Below, one piece after another: positions 31,425-39,051 of a stretch of 64,000 nt of DNA; position 1 is the stretch's first letter; each line of letters begins with the position of its first letter. The position numbers and the translations under genes were made by a program. Location: the NCBI RefSeq assembly GCF_014654675.1, contig NZ_BNBC01000006.1, positions 124,001 to 188,000 of the forward strand, in the 5' to 3' direction. Under the pieces are notes generated by a model. It saw only the letters and a list, made by a program, of their open reading frames with translations. It was not told the DNA's origin and ran no database searches. The stretch comes from Streptomyces spiralis (GTDB lineage: Bacteria > Actinomycetota > Actinomycetes > Streptomycetales > Streptomycetaceae).

Positions 31425-32450
31425 GTGTCCCTGTTCTGGCGGATCTTCGGGCTCAACGCCGTGGTGCTGGGTACGGCCACCGCGCTGCTGCTGTGGGCTC
31501 CGGTGACCGTCTCCGTACCGGTCGTGCTCACCGAGGCGGTCATCCTCGTGGGCGGCCTGGTCGTGATGCTGGTCGCCAACGCCGCGCTGCTGCGCTGGGG
31601 CCTGGCCCCACTGGACCGGCTGACCAGGCTGATGACCACCGTCGACCTGCTGCGCCCCGGCCAGCGGCTCCCGGTGGACGGCGGCGGGGAGGTCACCGAG
31701 CTGATCCGCACGTTCAACGCCATGCTCGACCGGCTGGAGCACGAGCGGGCCACCAGCAGCGCCCGCGTGCTGCTCGCCCAGGAGGCCGAGCGGCGCCGTA
31801 TCGCCCAGGAACTGCACGACGAGGTGGGACAGAGCATGACCGCGGTGCTGCTGGCGCTCAAGCGGGCCGCGGACCAGGCCGAGGCCCCGCTGCGGGACGA
31901 ACTGCACCAGGTGCAGGAGATCACCCGGGAGAGCCTGGACGAGGTCCGCCGGCTGGTGCGCAGGCTGCGGCCCGGCGTTCTGGACGACCTCGGCCTGGTC
32001 AGCGCGCTGACGTCGCTCACCTCCGACTTCGCCACCCACACCGGCCTCAAGGTGGTACGCCGCTTCGACGCCGACCTGCCCGCACTGGACCCGGAGACGG
32101 AGCTCGTCCTCTACCGCGTCGCCCAGGAGGGCCTGACCAACGCCGCCCGCCACGCGGACGCCGCACGCGTCGAGGTCGCTCTCACGCACGGCGACGGCGC
32201 CGTGGTGCTGGACATCACCGACGACGGCCGGGGCATCAAGGCGGCCTGCGAGGGCGCCGGCATCCGCGGCATGCGCGAACGGGCCCTGCTCATCGGGGGC
32301 GACCTGGACATCACCGACGCCCCCGGCACCGGGACCGGCGTCGGCTCCGGCTCCGGTGGCCGCTCTCCCGGCACCCGCGTCCGGCTGACCGCCCCCGTCA
32401 CCCCCTCCGTCGCCGCGCCCCTGCCCAGCAACCCCAGGAAGCACCTCTGA
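31425..32450 (+). CDS. NarX/DevS-class sensor histidine kinase
   Basis: The 341-residue protein starts at GTG 31425, seven bases after GGAGGAG. It has two membrane spans (FWRIFGLNAVVLGTATALLLWA and VVLTEAVILVGGLVVMLVANAALL) with almost no external loop, then HAMP (RWGLAPLDRLTRLMTTVDLLRPGQRLPV). The HisKA_3 dimerisation/phosphoacceptor site is RRRIAQELHDEVGQSMTAVLL (His in ELHDE). The HATPase module has the N-box LYRVAQEGLTNAARHADA and the G1-box DITDDGRGI. The lack of a periplasmic sensor domain means it senses within the membrane or through partners. It is translated just ahead of its response regulator (3-base gap). Confidence 0.92.
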   Translation: MSLFWRIFGLNAVVLGTATALLLWAPVTVSVPVVLTEAVILVGGLVVMLVANAALLRWGLAPLDRLTRLMTTVDLLRPGQRLPVDGGGEVTELIRTFNAMLDRLEHERATSSARVLLAQEAERRRIAQELHDEVGQSMTAVLLALKRAADQAEAPLRDELHQVQEITRESLDEVRRLVRRLRPGVLDDLGLVSALTSLTSDFATHTGLKVVRRFDADLPALDPETELVLYRVAQEGLTNAARHADAARVEVALTHGDGAVVLDITDDGRGIKAACEGAGIRGMRERALLIGGDLDITDAPGTGTGVGSGSGGRSPGTRVRLTAPVTPSVAAPLPSNPRKHL

Positions 32451-32452
32451 CC

Positions 32453-33118
32453 ATGGCCGACCACGCCCCGACCACGATCCGCATCCTGCTCGCCGACGAC
32501 CACGCGCTGGTACGCCGCGGAGTGCGGCTCATCCTCGACCAGGAACCGGACCTGGAGGTGGTCGCCGAGGCCGGTGACGGCGCGGAGGCCATCGAGTTGG
32601 CCCGCGCCCACGACGTCGACCTCGCCGTCCTGGACATCGCGATGCCGCGCCTGACCGGCCTCCAGGCAGCGCGCGAACTGGCCGCCCTCAAGCCGGACCT
32701 GCGGGTGCTGATGCTCACCATGCACGACAACGAGCAGTACTTCTTCCAGGCGCTGAAGGCCGGAGCCTGCGGTTACGTGCTGAAGTCCGTCGCGGACCGC
32801 GATCTGGTCGCCGCGTGCCGGGCCGCGATGCGCGACGAGCCGTTCCTCTACCCCGGCGCCGTCACCGCGCTCATCCGCAACTACCTCGACCGCGTCCGCC
32901 ACGGCGAGGAGACCCCCGACCAGGTGCTGACACCCCGTGAGGAGGAGGTCCTCAAGCTGGTGGCCGAAGGGCACTCCTCCAAGGAGATCGCCGAGATCCT
33001 CTTCATCAGCATCAAGACCGTCCAGCGCCACCGCGCCAACCTGCTCCAGAAGCTGGGCCTGCGCGACCGTCTGGAGCTCACCCGGTACGCCATCCGCGCC
33101 GGCCTGGTCGAGCCCTGA
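32453..33118 (+). CDS. NarL/LuxR-type response regulator
   Basis: The 221-residue protein has a receiver domain with the acidic pocket ADDHALVRRG, phosphoacceptor Asp in LAVLDIAMPRLTG and Lys in GYVLKSV. The C-terminal LuxR helix-turn-helix is LTPREEEVLKLVAEGHSSKEIAEILFISIKTVQRHRANLLQKLGLRDRLELTRYAIRAGL. It starts two bases after the kinase stop. It is the likely regulator of this island, with the divergent palindrome-rich region as target; DevR/OsdR-like identity is plausible but not provable by eye. Confidence 0.93.
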   Translation: MADHAPTTIRILLADDHALVRRGVRLILDQEPDLEVVAEAGDGAEAIELARAHDVDLAVLDIAMPRLTGLQAARELAALKPDLRVLMLTMHDNEQYFFQALKAGACGYVLKSVADRDLVAACRAAMRDEPFLYPGAVTALIRNYLDRVRHGEETPDQVLTPREEEVLKLVAEGHSSKEIAEILFISIKTVQRHRANLLQKLGLRDRLELTRYAIRAGLVEP

Positions 33119-33170
33119 CAACCCCGACCACGACAGCAGCCACGACCGGGCCCACGAGAGGGGGCGGTGC

Positions 33171-33815
33171 ATGCGCCGGGCGTCACGCGCCGCCATCCCT
33201 GGGGGGTGTCTCGTCGATCAGGCCGGATCAGGGAGCGGTGGCTGGTGGTGGGGGCACCTCCCACGCCGTTCAGGCAGTGGGGGAACAACGCAAGGCGGAG
33301 GAGGGAGCCGATGCGGAGCATCGGCGACCGACGACAACGCCGCGAGGTGCGGTGCCAGGCGCCGCGAACCCGGCATGATCGACGAGACACCCCCCAGGGC
33401 GCTCACCCTGCTCACGGCCGTACTGCTCACCCTGCTGGGCCTGCTCACCGGTTTCCACGCCGCCCCGGTCGTGGCCGGACAGCCCGAGGCACCCCCGGTC
33501 GGCCACCACGCCCGCACCACGGTCCACGCACACACCGCGCCCCACACCACGCTCCACGCAGACGCCGCGCCTCACGCCCCGCCCCACGCCGGCGACCAGT
33601 GCGCCGACGCCTGCACCGCCCAGGCCGGCGTCCGCCACGAACTCCACGGCGAGCGCCCCGCCCCGCCGGGCCACCTCGCCATCACCCCCGACACCACGGC
33701 GGCCCCCGCGACCACCCCCGCACGGACACCGCCGTCCCGTGCACCCGACCCCGCCTCTCCGGGCCACCCGGTCCCCGACCGCGGCCGGGCCCCGCCCGCA
33801 CCCTCCGGCACCTGA
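33171..33815 (+). CDS. Secreted His/Pro/Thr-rich protein, N-terminus interrupted by a short inverted-repeat element
   Basis: ATG 33171 has GAGAGGGGG six bases upstream, the best ribosome site in the region, and encodes a basic n-region MRRASRAA. A 203-bp element with inverted ends then intervenes, and the frame stays open through it. After it comes the hydrophobic h-region ALTLLTAVLLTLLGLLTGFHAAPVVAG, so the signal peptide appears split. If translation instead starts at ATG 33375 inside the element, the 146-residue product MIDETPPRALTLLTAV... is still exportable. The mature part is low-complexity, with His/Ala repeats (HTAPHTTLHADAAPHAPPHAG) that could bind metal, two cysteines (DQCADACTAQ) and a Pro/Thr tail. 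The function is unknown. Confidence 0.5.
   Translation: MRRASRAAIPGGCLVDQAGSGSGGWWWGHLPRRSGSGGTTQGGGGSRCGASATDDNAARCGARRREPGMIDETPPRALTLLTAVLLTLLGLLTGFHAAPVVAGQPEAPPVGHHARTTVHAHTAPHTTLHADAAPHAPPHAGDQCADACTAQAGVRHELHGERPAPPGHLAITPDTTAAPATTPARTPPSRAPDPASPGHPVPDRGRAPPAPSGT
33197..33399. mobile_element. MITE-like element with 30-bp inverted ends
   Basis: The left end (33197-33226, starting CCCTGGGGGGTGTCTCG) and the right end (33370-33399, ending CACCCCCCAGGG) are inverted repeats with 24 perfect terminal bases and one mismatch in 30. The 203-bp interior encodes no transposase and contains a smaller GGTGGGGGCACCTCCCAC hairpin. This is the structure of a non-autonomous miniature transposable element. 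No clear target-site duplication was found, so a large RNA hairpin is an alternative. Confidence 0.6.
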
Positions 33816-33852
33816 CCCCCACTCCCCAACCCCCAGGCCGCCGGAGGCCCCG

Positions 33853-36177
33853 TTGATCCGTTCCAACCGGGTGAGGGCGCTGTTCGCCCTCGCCGTCATC
33901 GCCGTATCCGTGTACATCGCCGTGACCGTGCCCGTCCGACTCGGACTTGATCTGCGCGGCGGCACCCAGATCGTTCTGGAGACACGCTCCACCCCGACCA
34001 CCAAGGCCGACCGCGCGGCCACCGACCGCACCCTGGAGGTGCTGCGCGGCCGCGTCGACGCACTCGGTGTCGCCGAGCCGACCCTCGTCCGCTCCGGCGC
34101 CCACCGGATCATCGTCGAACTGCCCGGCGTGCAGGACCCGAAGCAGGCCGCCGACGTGCTGGGCCGCACCGCCCAGCTGTCCTTCCACCCGGTGCTCGGC
34201 GCGGCCGGTGCCGGGACACCCGAACCCGCCGAGTCCGGGGAGCGGGTGCTGCCCGACGAGTCCGGGCAGCGGCTGCGCCTGGGGGCGTCCGCCATGACCG
34301 GGAAGGACGTCAAGGGCGCCGACGCCCGGTTCGACCAGGAGACCGGCGCCGGCTGGCACGTCACCGTCGACTTCGACCGCACGGGCCGCGACCGCTGGGC
34401 CGAACTGACCGCCGACGCCGCCTGCCGTCCGGTCGGCGACCCCACGCGCCGGGTCGCCATCGTGCTGGACGACCGGATCATCTCCGCGCCGCAGGTCGAT
34501 CCGTCGGTCGCCTGCGGAACGGGCATCGCGGGCGGCTCCACGCAGATCACCGGCTCGTTCAGCGACGCCGAGGCCCGCGAGCTGGCCCTGCTGATCAACG
34601 GCGGCGCCCTGCCGGTGCCGGTCGAGACGATCGAACAGCACACCGTCGGCCCCACCCTGGGCGCCCGTGCCATCACGGCCAGCGCCTGGGCCGCGGTCGT
34701 CGGCACCGCCCTGACCGCGTTGTTCATCATCGTGGTCTACCGGCTCATGGGCGCCCTCGCGGTCGTGGCGCTGCTCGCCTACGGACTGATCTCCTACGCC
34801 GCGCTGGCCGCGCTCGGGGCCACCCTGACCCTGCCGGGGCTGGCCGGTTTCGTGCTGGCGATCGGCATGGCGGTGGACGCCAACGTGCTCGTCTTCGAAC
34901 GCGCCCGCGAGGAGCACGCCTCGCGTCGGCGGCCCAGCGCACGCTCGGCACTGACCGCCGGTTTCCGCAACGCGTTCAGCGCGATCGCCGACTCCAACAT
35001 CACCACGCTGATCGCGGCCGGGCTGCTGTTCCTCCTCGCCTCCGGACCGGTGCGCGGCTTCGGCGTCACCCTCGGCATCGGTGTCATCGCCTCCATGATC
35101 AGCGCCCTGGTGGTCACCCGGGTGCTCGCCGACTTCGCCGCCTCCCGTCCGTGGGTGCGCCGGCGCCCCCGTGTCACCGGACTCGCCACGGCCGGCCGGG
35201 TGCGCGAGGCGCTCGTGCGCCGCGACCCGCGGCTGATGCACCGGCCGCGCCGCTGGCTGGCGGCCTCCGGCGTCGTGCTCGTGCTCGCCACGTCGGGCAT
35301 CGCGGTGCGCGGCCTGGAGTTCGGGATCGAGTTCACGGGCGGCCGCCTGATCGCGTACGAGACGCCGCACGCCGTGGATCCCGAGCGGGCCCGCGGCGCG
35401 CTCGCCGACGCGGGACTCCCGCACACGGTGGTCCAGTCCGCCGGTGACACGGGGCTCACCGTGCGCGCCGGGAAACTGACCGACGCCCAGGTGGACACGG
35501 TCACGCGGACCATCGGCACGCTCGGCGGGGACGGCGCGAACGGAGCGAAGAACGGGGACGGCGCGAAGACGGCCAAGGTGCGCGACGAGCTGATCGGCCC
35601 GAGCCTGGGCGAGGAGCTGCGCCGCAACGCCCTGATCGCTCTCGTGGTGGCCCTCGGCGCCCAGCTGCTGTATCTCGCCGCCCGCTTCCGCTGGCTGTTC
35701 GGCACGGCCGCCGTCGCCGCCCTCGCCCATGACGTGCTGATCCTGGTCGGCGTCTTCGCCTGGCTCGGCAAGCCGCTGGACGAGGTGTTCCTGGCCGCCC
35801 TGCTGACCGTGATCGGCTACTCGGTCAACGACTCCGTCGTCGTCTTCGACCGCATCCGCGAACTGCTCCGGCGCGACCGCAAGGCGCCGCTGTCGCAGAT
35901 CACCGACCGGGCGATCGTGCAGACGCTGCCCCGTACCGTGAACACCGGGATGGGCGCGGTGCTGATCCTGGCCTCGCTGGCGGTGCTGGGCGGGGAGTCG
36001 CTGACCGACTTCGCGCTCGCCCTGCTCATCGGCCTGGCGGTCGGCACGTACTCGTCGGTCTTCACCGCCGCCCCGGTCGCCGTCGCGCTCCACGGTCACC
36101 GTCACGGACGCCGTCGCACTCCACGGCCACCGACGCGTCGCGCCGCCCCGCCCCGCGTCGCCCAGCGTCGCGGCTGA
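33853..36177 (+). CDS. secDF: Fused SecD-SecF protein-export membrane protein
   Basis: The 774-residue protein fuses SecD and SecF. The SecD half has the first span (ALFALAVIAVSVYIAV), the D1-motif GLDLRGGTQIVLE, the P1 periplasmic domain (LEVLRGRVDALGVAEPTLVRSGAHRIIVELPGV), and the spans with GMAVDANVLVFERAREE. The SecF half begins near RRWLAASGVVLVLATSG and has the matching GLEFGIEFTGGRLIAYE and the span with SVNDSVVVFDRIRELLR. SecDF uses proton-motive force to pull secreted proteins out of SecYEG. TTG 33853 is preferred because GGAGG ends five bases upstream. Streptomycetes usually have separate secD and secF elsewhere, and some carry a second, fused copy like this one. Confidence 0.93.
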   Translation: MIRSNRVRALFALAVIAVSVYIAVTVPVRLGLDLRGGTQIVLETRSTPTTKADRAATDRTLEVLRGRVDALGVAEPTLVRSGAHRIIVELPGVQDPKQAADVLGRTAQLSFHPVLGAAGAGTPEPAESGERVLPDESGQRLRLGASAMTGKDVKGADARFDQETGAGWHVTVDFDRTGRDRWAELTADAACRPVGDPTRRVAIVLDDRIISAPQVDPSVACGTGIAGGSTQITGSFSDAEARELALLINGGALPVPVETIEQHTVGPTLGARAITASAWAAVVGTALTALFIIVVYRLMGALAVVALLAYGLISYAALAALGATLTLPGLAGFVLAIGMAVDANVLVFERAREEHASRRRPSARSALTAGFRNAFSAIADSNITTLIAAGLLFLLASGPVRGFGVTLGIGVIASMISALVVTRVLADFAASRPWVRRRPRVTGLATAGRVREALVRRDPRLMHRPRRWLAASGVVLVLATSGIAVRGLEFGIEFTGGRLIAYETPHAVDPERARGALADAGLPHTVVQSAGDTGLTVRAGKLTDAQVDTVTRTIGTLGGDGANGAKNGDGAKTAKVRDELIGPSLGEELRRNALIALVVALGAQLLYLAARFRWLFGTAAVAALAHDVLILVGVFAWLGKPLDEVFLAALLTVIGYSVNDSVVVFDRIRELLRRDRKAPLSQITDRAIVQTLPRTVNTGMGAVLILASLAVLGGESLTDFALALLIGLAVGTYSSVFTAAPVAVALHGHRHGRRRTPRPPTRRAAPPRVAQRRG

Positions 36178-36203
36178 ACGTCTCCGGCCCGCAGGAACCA
36201 TTC

Positions 36204-36225
36204 ATCTAGGTGCCATCTAGGTGCC
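36204..36225. repeat. 11-bp tandem repeat upstream of the nar remnant
   Basis: ATCTAGGTGCC occurs twice head to tail, followed by a third ATC. It sits at the edge of a markedly AT-rich stretch (about 36204-36300), unusual for this genome, which probably holds the old narG promoter. Confidence 0.5.
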
Positions 36226-36336
36226 ATCACCAAATATTGCAAAGGACAAGAAAAGCTCCGTACAGCCACTTTCCAACTCAGCGTAGTTCTGCGAACACAG
36301 AGTGCTCCGACAGGTGACGCTGACGGCAAGCGGAAA

Positions 36337-36373
36337 CGCCGGTCGCGCGGGGGTCCAAGCCCCCGGACCGGCG
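36337..36373. other. Strong hairpin in the narG leader
   Basis: CGCCGGTC..GGGGG pairs with CCCCCGGACCGGCG around TCCAAG, leaving a small internal bulge. Its position 34 bases upstream of the narG start suggests an RNA leader structure or attenuator. Confidence 0.45.
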
Positions 36374-36406
36374 TGCTGTGCCGAGTTCGAAAGGGATGTG
36401 AGGCCA

Positions 36407-36709
36407 GTGGGACGGCGCGGGGCCCGGCGGGAAGCGGAGGGTGTGGCGGCGGTGGCCGCCGACCAGTTGCTGCGGGCCGGGCGGATACTGCGGCGCTCCC
36501 CCACGACGCCCGGCCTGCGGGCTGTCCTGCGCACCGACCAGGCCGTCAACGACGCGCCGTACCGGGAGCGCTGGGCGCACGACAAGGTGGTCCGCTCCAC
36601 GCACGGCGTGAACTGCACCGGCTCCTGCTCGCGGAAGGTGTACGTCGAGGACGGGCTGATCACCTGGGAGACCCAGGAGACCGACGCGTCGTCGGCGGGC
36701 GGCTGGTGA
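36407..36709 (+). pseudogene. narG: Truncated nitrate reductase alpha subunit (narG, N-terminal fragment)
   Basis: The first 100 residues match the NarG N-terminus: [42 protein letters not shown], including the HxxxCxxxC iron-sulphur/Mo-region motif. Intact NarG has about 1230 residues; this frame ends in TDASSAGGW and a stop. The sequence continues in another frame as a NarG internal segment, so most of the gene has been deleted. GTG 36407 is the likely old start ([20 protein letters not shown]). Confidence 0.85.
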
Positions 36710-37008
36710 CCACCGTCTTCGACCTGCTGCTCGCCCAGTACGGCGTCGGCCGCGAGGGGCTGCCGGGCGAGTGGCCCGAGGACTGCGACGACGCCTCCCA
36801 GCCGCACACCCCGGCCTGGCAGGAGGCGATCACGTCCAGGATGTACGGCACAGACGTGATGAGCGCCTTCCATGCCCCGCCCGTTCCCACGACCGACGGC
36901 ACGGGCGGAGCGCACGGCGGGCTGCGCGGCCGCGTCAGCCTGCTGAACCGGAACGACCGCGGCCGGCCGCGAGGGCTGTTCCCCGAGCGGAGGGCCGGGT
37001 CGCGGTGA
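36703..37008 (+). pseudogene. NarG internal fragment fused to a probable NarH C-terminus
   Basis: The frame begins with [45 protein letters not shown]. This corresponds to the middle of NarG (E. coli LVTTVYDLTLANYGLERG...SYDDVKAYTPAWAEQITG). It then jumps to sequence ending RGRVSLLNRNDRGRPRGLFPERR, which looks like the C-terminus of an actinobacterial NarH. At least two large deletions are needed: within narG, and from narG into narH. Its stop overlaps the narJ start (TGATG). Confidence 0.75.
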
Positions 37009-37526
37009 TGAACCAGCAACGAGCCGTGCACCGGGCCGCCTCCCTGCTCCTGCAGTACCCCGACCAGCGCTGGCCGGCCCACCGCGCCCTGGTGCTGGAG
37101 TCGATCGGCGGGCTGCGCGGCCCGGCGGCGGAGCCCCTGCTGCGGTTCTGCCGCCGCACCGCCGACACCCCGCTGCTCGACCTCGCGGCCCAGTACGCCA
37201 CCACCTTCGACCGCAGCCGCCGCCGCACCCTGTACCTGACCCACTACACGGACGGCGACACCCGTCGCCGGGGCGCCTCGCTCGCCGCGCTCAAGGCCCG
37301 CTACCGGCAGCACGGCTGGGAGCCGTCCGACGGTGAACTGCCCGACCACCTGCCGGCCGTGCTGGAGTTCGCGGCGCGCTGCCCCACCGCCGGCCGTGCC
37401 GTGCTCCACGAGCACCGCGGCGCCCTCGCCCTGCTCGCCACCGCCCTCGCGTCCCACGGCAGCCCCTACCTCGACGTGATCCGCGCCGTCCGGGCCACCC
37501 TCGACGAAGGAGTCCGCCGCCTATGA
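37008..37526 (+). CDS. narJ: NarJ-type nitrate reductase assembly chaperone
   Basis: The 172-residue protein matches NarJ: AASLLLQYPDQRWPAHRALVLESIGGL, LLDLAAQYATTFDRSRRRTLYLTHYTDGDTRRRGASLAALKARYRQHGWEPSDGELPDHLPAVLEFAARCP and ALALLATALASHGSPYLDVIRAVRATLDE. NarJ inserts the molybdenum cofactor into NarG before membrane assembly. Here it appears intact while its client subunits are destroyed, so it is probably non-functional or on its way to decay. ATG 37008 (or GTG 37005) overlaps the stop of the narG/H fragment, and its own stop overlaps narI. Confidence 0.88.
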   Translation: MNQQRAVHRAASLLLQYPDQRWPAHRALVLESIGGLRGPAAEPLLRFCRRTADTPLLDLAAQYATTFDRSRRRTLYLTHYTDGDTRRRGASLAALKARYRQHGWEPSDGELPDHLPAVLEFAARCPTAGRAVLHEHRGALALLATALASHGSPYLDVIRAVRATLDEGVRRL

Positions 37527-37774
37527 CGCCTCCGCCCCCTAGCGGCAGCCCCAGCCCCACGTTCGACCCCGACGTCACCGCCACGGCCCACGCCCCGCTC
37601 GTCTACCGGCTGCACGCCCTGCTCGCACCGGCCCTGTTCGCGCTCTGGCCGTTCGGCCGCCTCGTGCACGCCTTCGCCGTCCCCCTCGGTCATCCGGCCC
37701 GCCCCTGCGTCGTCTACCGCTCCCGACGAGCGGCACCGTCCGGGCGTACTCCACGCAGGTCACCCGCGCGCTGA
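37523..37774 (+). pseudogene. narI: Truncated nitrate reductase gamma subunit (narI fragment)
   Basis: ATG 37523 overlaps the narJ stop (ATGA). After a short new N-terminus the frame encodes APLVYRLHALLAPALFALWPFGRLVHAFAVPLGHPARPCVVYRSR, which is the C-terminal part of NarI (about 230 residues when complete), including one of the haem-bearing spans. The first two thirds, with most of the haem-ligating histidines, are missing, so the protein cannot be a functional cytochrome. Confidence 0.82.
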
Positions 37775-37870
37775 GACGAACGCCGCCCGGCGCGTGGGAA
37801 CGTCTCCGGCCGTATTCGGGTCCATACGGTTGTGCGCACGGAGTGGGGAACTGCTTCGAGGAGCCGAGCG

Positions 37871-38689
37871 GTGGTCCAGGAGTACCGGAAATACCAGAAC
37901 GGGCGCGGGGTGCCGGCCCGGCTCGCGCTGTTCGTCGTGCGCGCCCTGCGCCGCGAGTGGCACGCCATGGTCGTGGCCCCGCTGCGGCAGCTGGCGCGCC
38001 GTGGGCTGTCCGGGCTGGTGCTGGCCTTCGTGGCCGCCTTCGGTGTGATCCTCTTCCACGCGATCGCCCAGCACCCGAGGGGCGAGACGGCGGTGCGGGC
38101 CCTCGGCGGCGTCCAGGGCGACCTGCCGCTGTGGCTGGCGCTGCTGCGCACCCCCGTCTCCCTCTACGTCCCGGCTCTCGACCTTCCGGTGTGGGCCGGC
38201 ATCACCCAGTTGTTCCTCGCGTTCGCCCTGGCCGAGCTCACCCTGGGCCGGGGCCGCACCCTGTTCATCTCCTACGCCACCACCCTGGCCGGCACCCTGA
38301 CGGTGCGGGTGATGCTCGCGATCGGGCCCGGCCGGTGGGGGCTGGGGCTGCCGCCCGAGATCGGGCACGTCCTCGACACGGGTCCGTCCGCCGCCGTGGT
38401 GGGCCTGTTCACCTATCTGTCCGTGGTGCGGCGCGCCCCGGTCGTCTTCTTCCTCACCGGCGGCTCGATGGTGGCCGAGTCGGTGGTCAGGCCCAACCTG
38501 GCCGGCCGCGAGCACCTGATCGCGGTGGCCACGGCGGTCGTGCTGGCCCTGGTCCACGAACGCGCCTGGCGCCGACTGCCGCGACCGGTCCGGCGCACGC
38601 GCCCTGGCGCCGCACCGACCCCTCCCGTTCCGGTCGCCGTTGCCTATCCTGAACCCATGCGCACAGGGGGAAGGACGGGGGATCGATGA
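37871..38689 (+). CDS. Rhomboid-like multi-pass membrane protein
   Basis: The 272-residue protein has about six membrane spans. GTG 37871 follows GAGGAG by seven bases. The central FISYATTLAGTLTVRVMLAIGPGRWGLGLPPEIGHVLDTGPSAAVVGLFTYLSVVRRAPVVFFLTGGSMVAESVV resembles actinobacterial rhomboid-like proteins: the GPS(A) segment stands where the catalytic GxSG loop is in true rhomboids, but Ser is followed by AAV rather than Gly. Proteolytic activity is therefore doubtful; this may be a pseudo-rhomboid. It overlaps the next gene by ATGA. Confidence 0.7.
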   Translation: MVQEYRKYQNGRGVPARLALFVVRALRREWHAMVVAPLRQLARRGLSGLVLAFVAAFGVILFHAIAQHPRGETAVRALGGVQGDLPLWLALLRTPVSLYVPALDLPVWAGITQLFLAFALAELTLGRGRTLFISYATTLAGTLTVRVMLAIGPGRWGLGLPPEIGHVLDTGPSAAVVGLFTYLSVVRRAPVVFFLTGGSMVAESVVRPNLAGREHLIAVATAVVLALVHERAWRRLPRPVRRTRPGAAPTPPVPVAVAYPEPMRTGGRTGDR

Positions 38690-39051
38690 ACTGGATCTGG
38701 TGGGTACTCATCCTGTTCTGGACCGGCGGCTTCGCATGGCTCGCCGACACCGCGCGCACCGCGCTGCGCAACCGCCACCAGCGGAAACTGGAGTTGATGG
38801 AGGCGCAGAAGGCGGAGCGGCTGGCCGTGGAGGCCGCGCACAAGCCGCCGGAGCCGGTGTGCGGCTGCACGCACCACCTGGCCAAGCACGACAAGAACGG
38901 CCGGTGCCACGAGCGCGTGGAGGTGCCGACCGCCTGGGACGAGAACAAGAAGCCGCTGCGCTACGAGCCGGGCCAGTGCAACTGCCAGCGGTACGTGGGC
39001 CCTCAGCCGCTCTCCCAGGTGTACGCCGAGGAGCTCACCGACCGGGCCTGA
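38686..39051 (+). CDS. Conserved hypothetical membrane protein with Cys-His cluster
   Basis: The 121-residue protein has one N-terminal span (MNWIWWVLILFWTGGFAWLA), a coiled-coil segment (RNRHQRKLELMEAQKAERLAVEAA) and a C-terminal domain with possible metal ligands: VCGCTHHLAKHDKNGRCHERV and GQCNCQRYVG. The pattern CxCxHH...C...CxC suggests a small zinc- or iron-binding module facing the cytosol. It is coupled to the rhomboid-like gene (ATGA) and its 3' end overlaps the convergent glycosyltransferase gene by 49 bases. The function is not known. Confidence 0.75.
   Translation: MNWIWWVLILFWTGGFAWLADTARTALRNRHQRKLELMEAQKAERLAVEAAHKPPEPVCGCTHHLAKHDKNGRCHERVEVPTAWDENKKPLRYEPGQCNCQRYVGPQPLSQVYAEELTDRA

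Noticed and set aside
36178..36406. AT-rich stretch as a possible small RNA or tRNA gene
   Set aside because: No cloverleaf or conserved tRNA boxes are seen. The hairpin and repeats are better explained as the nar leader.
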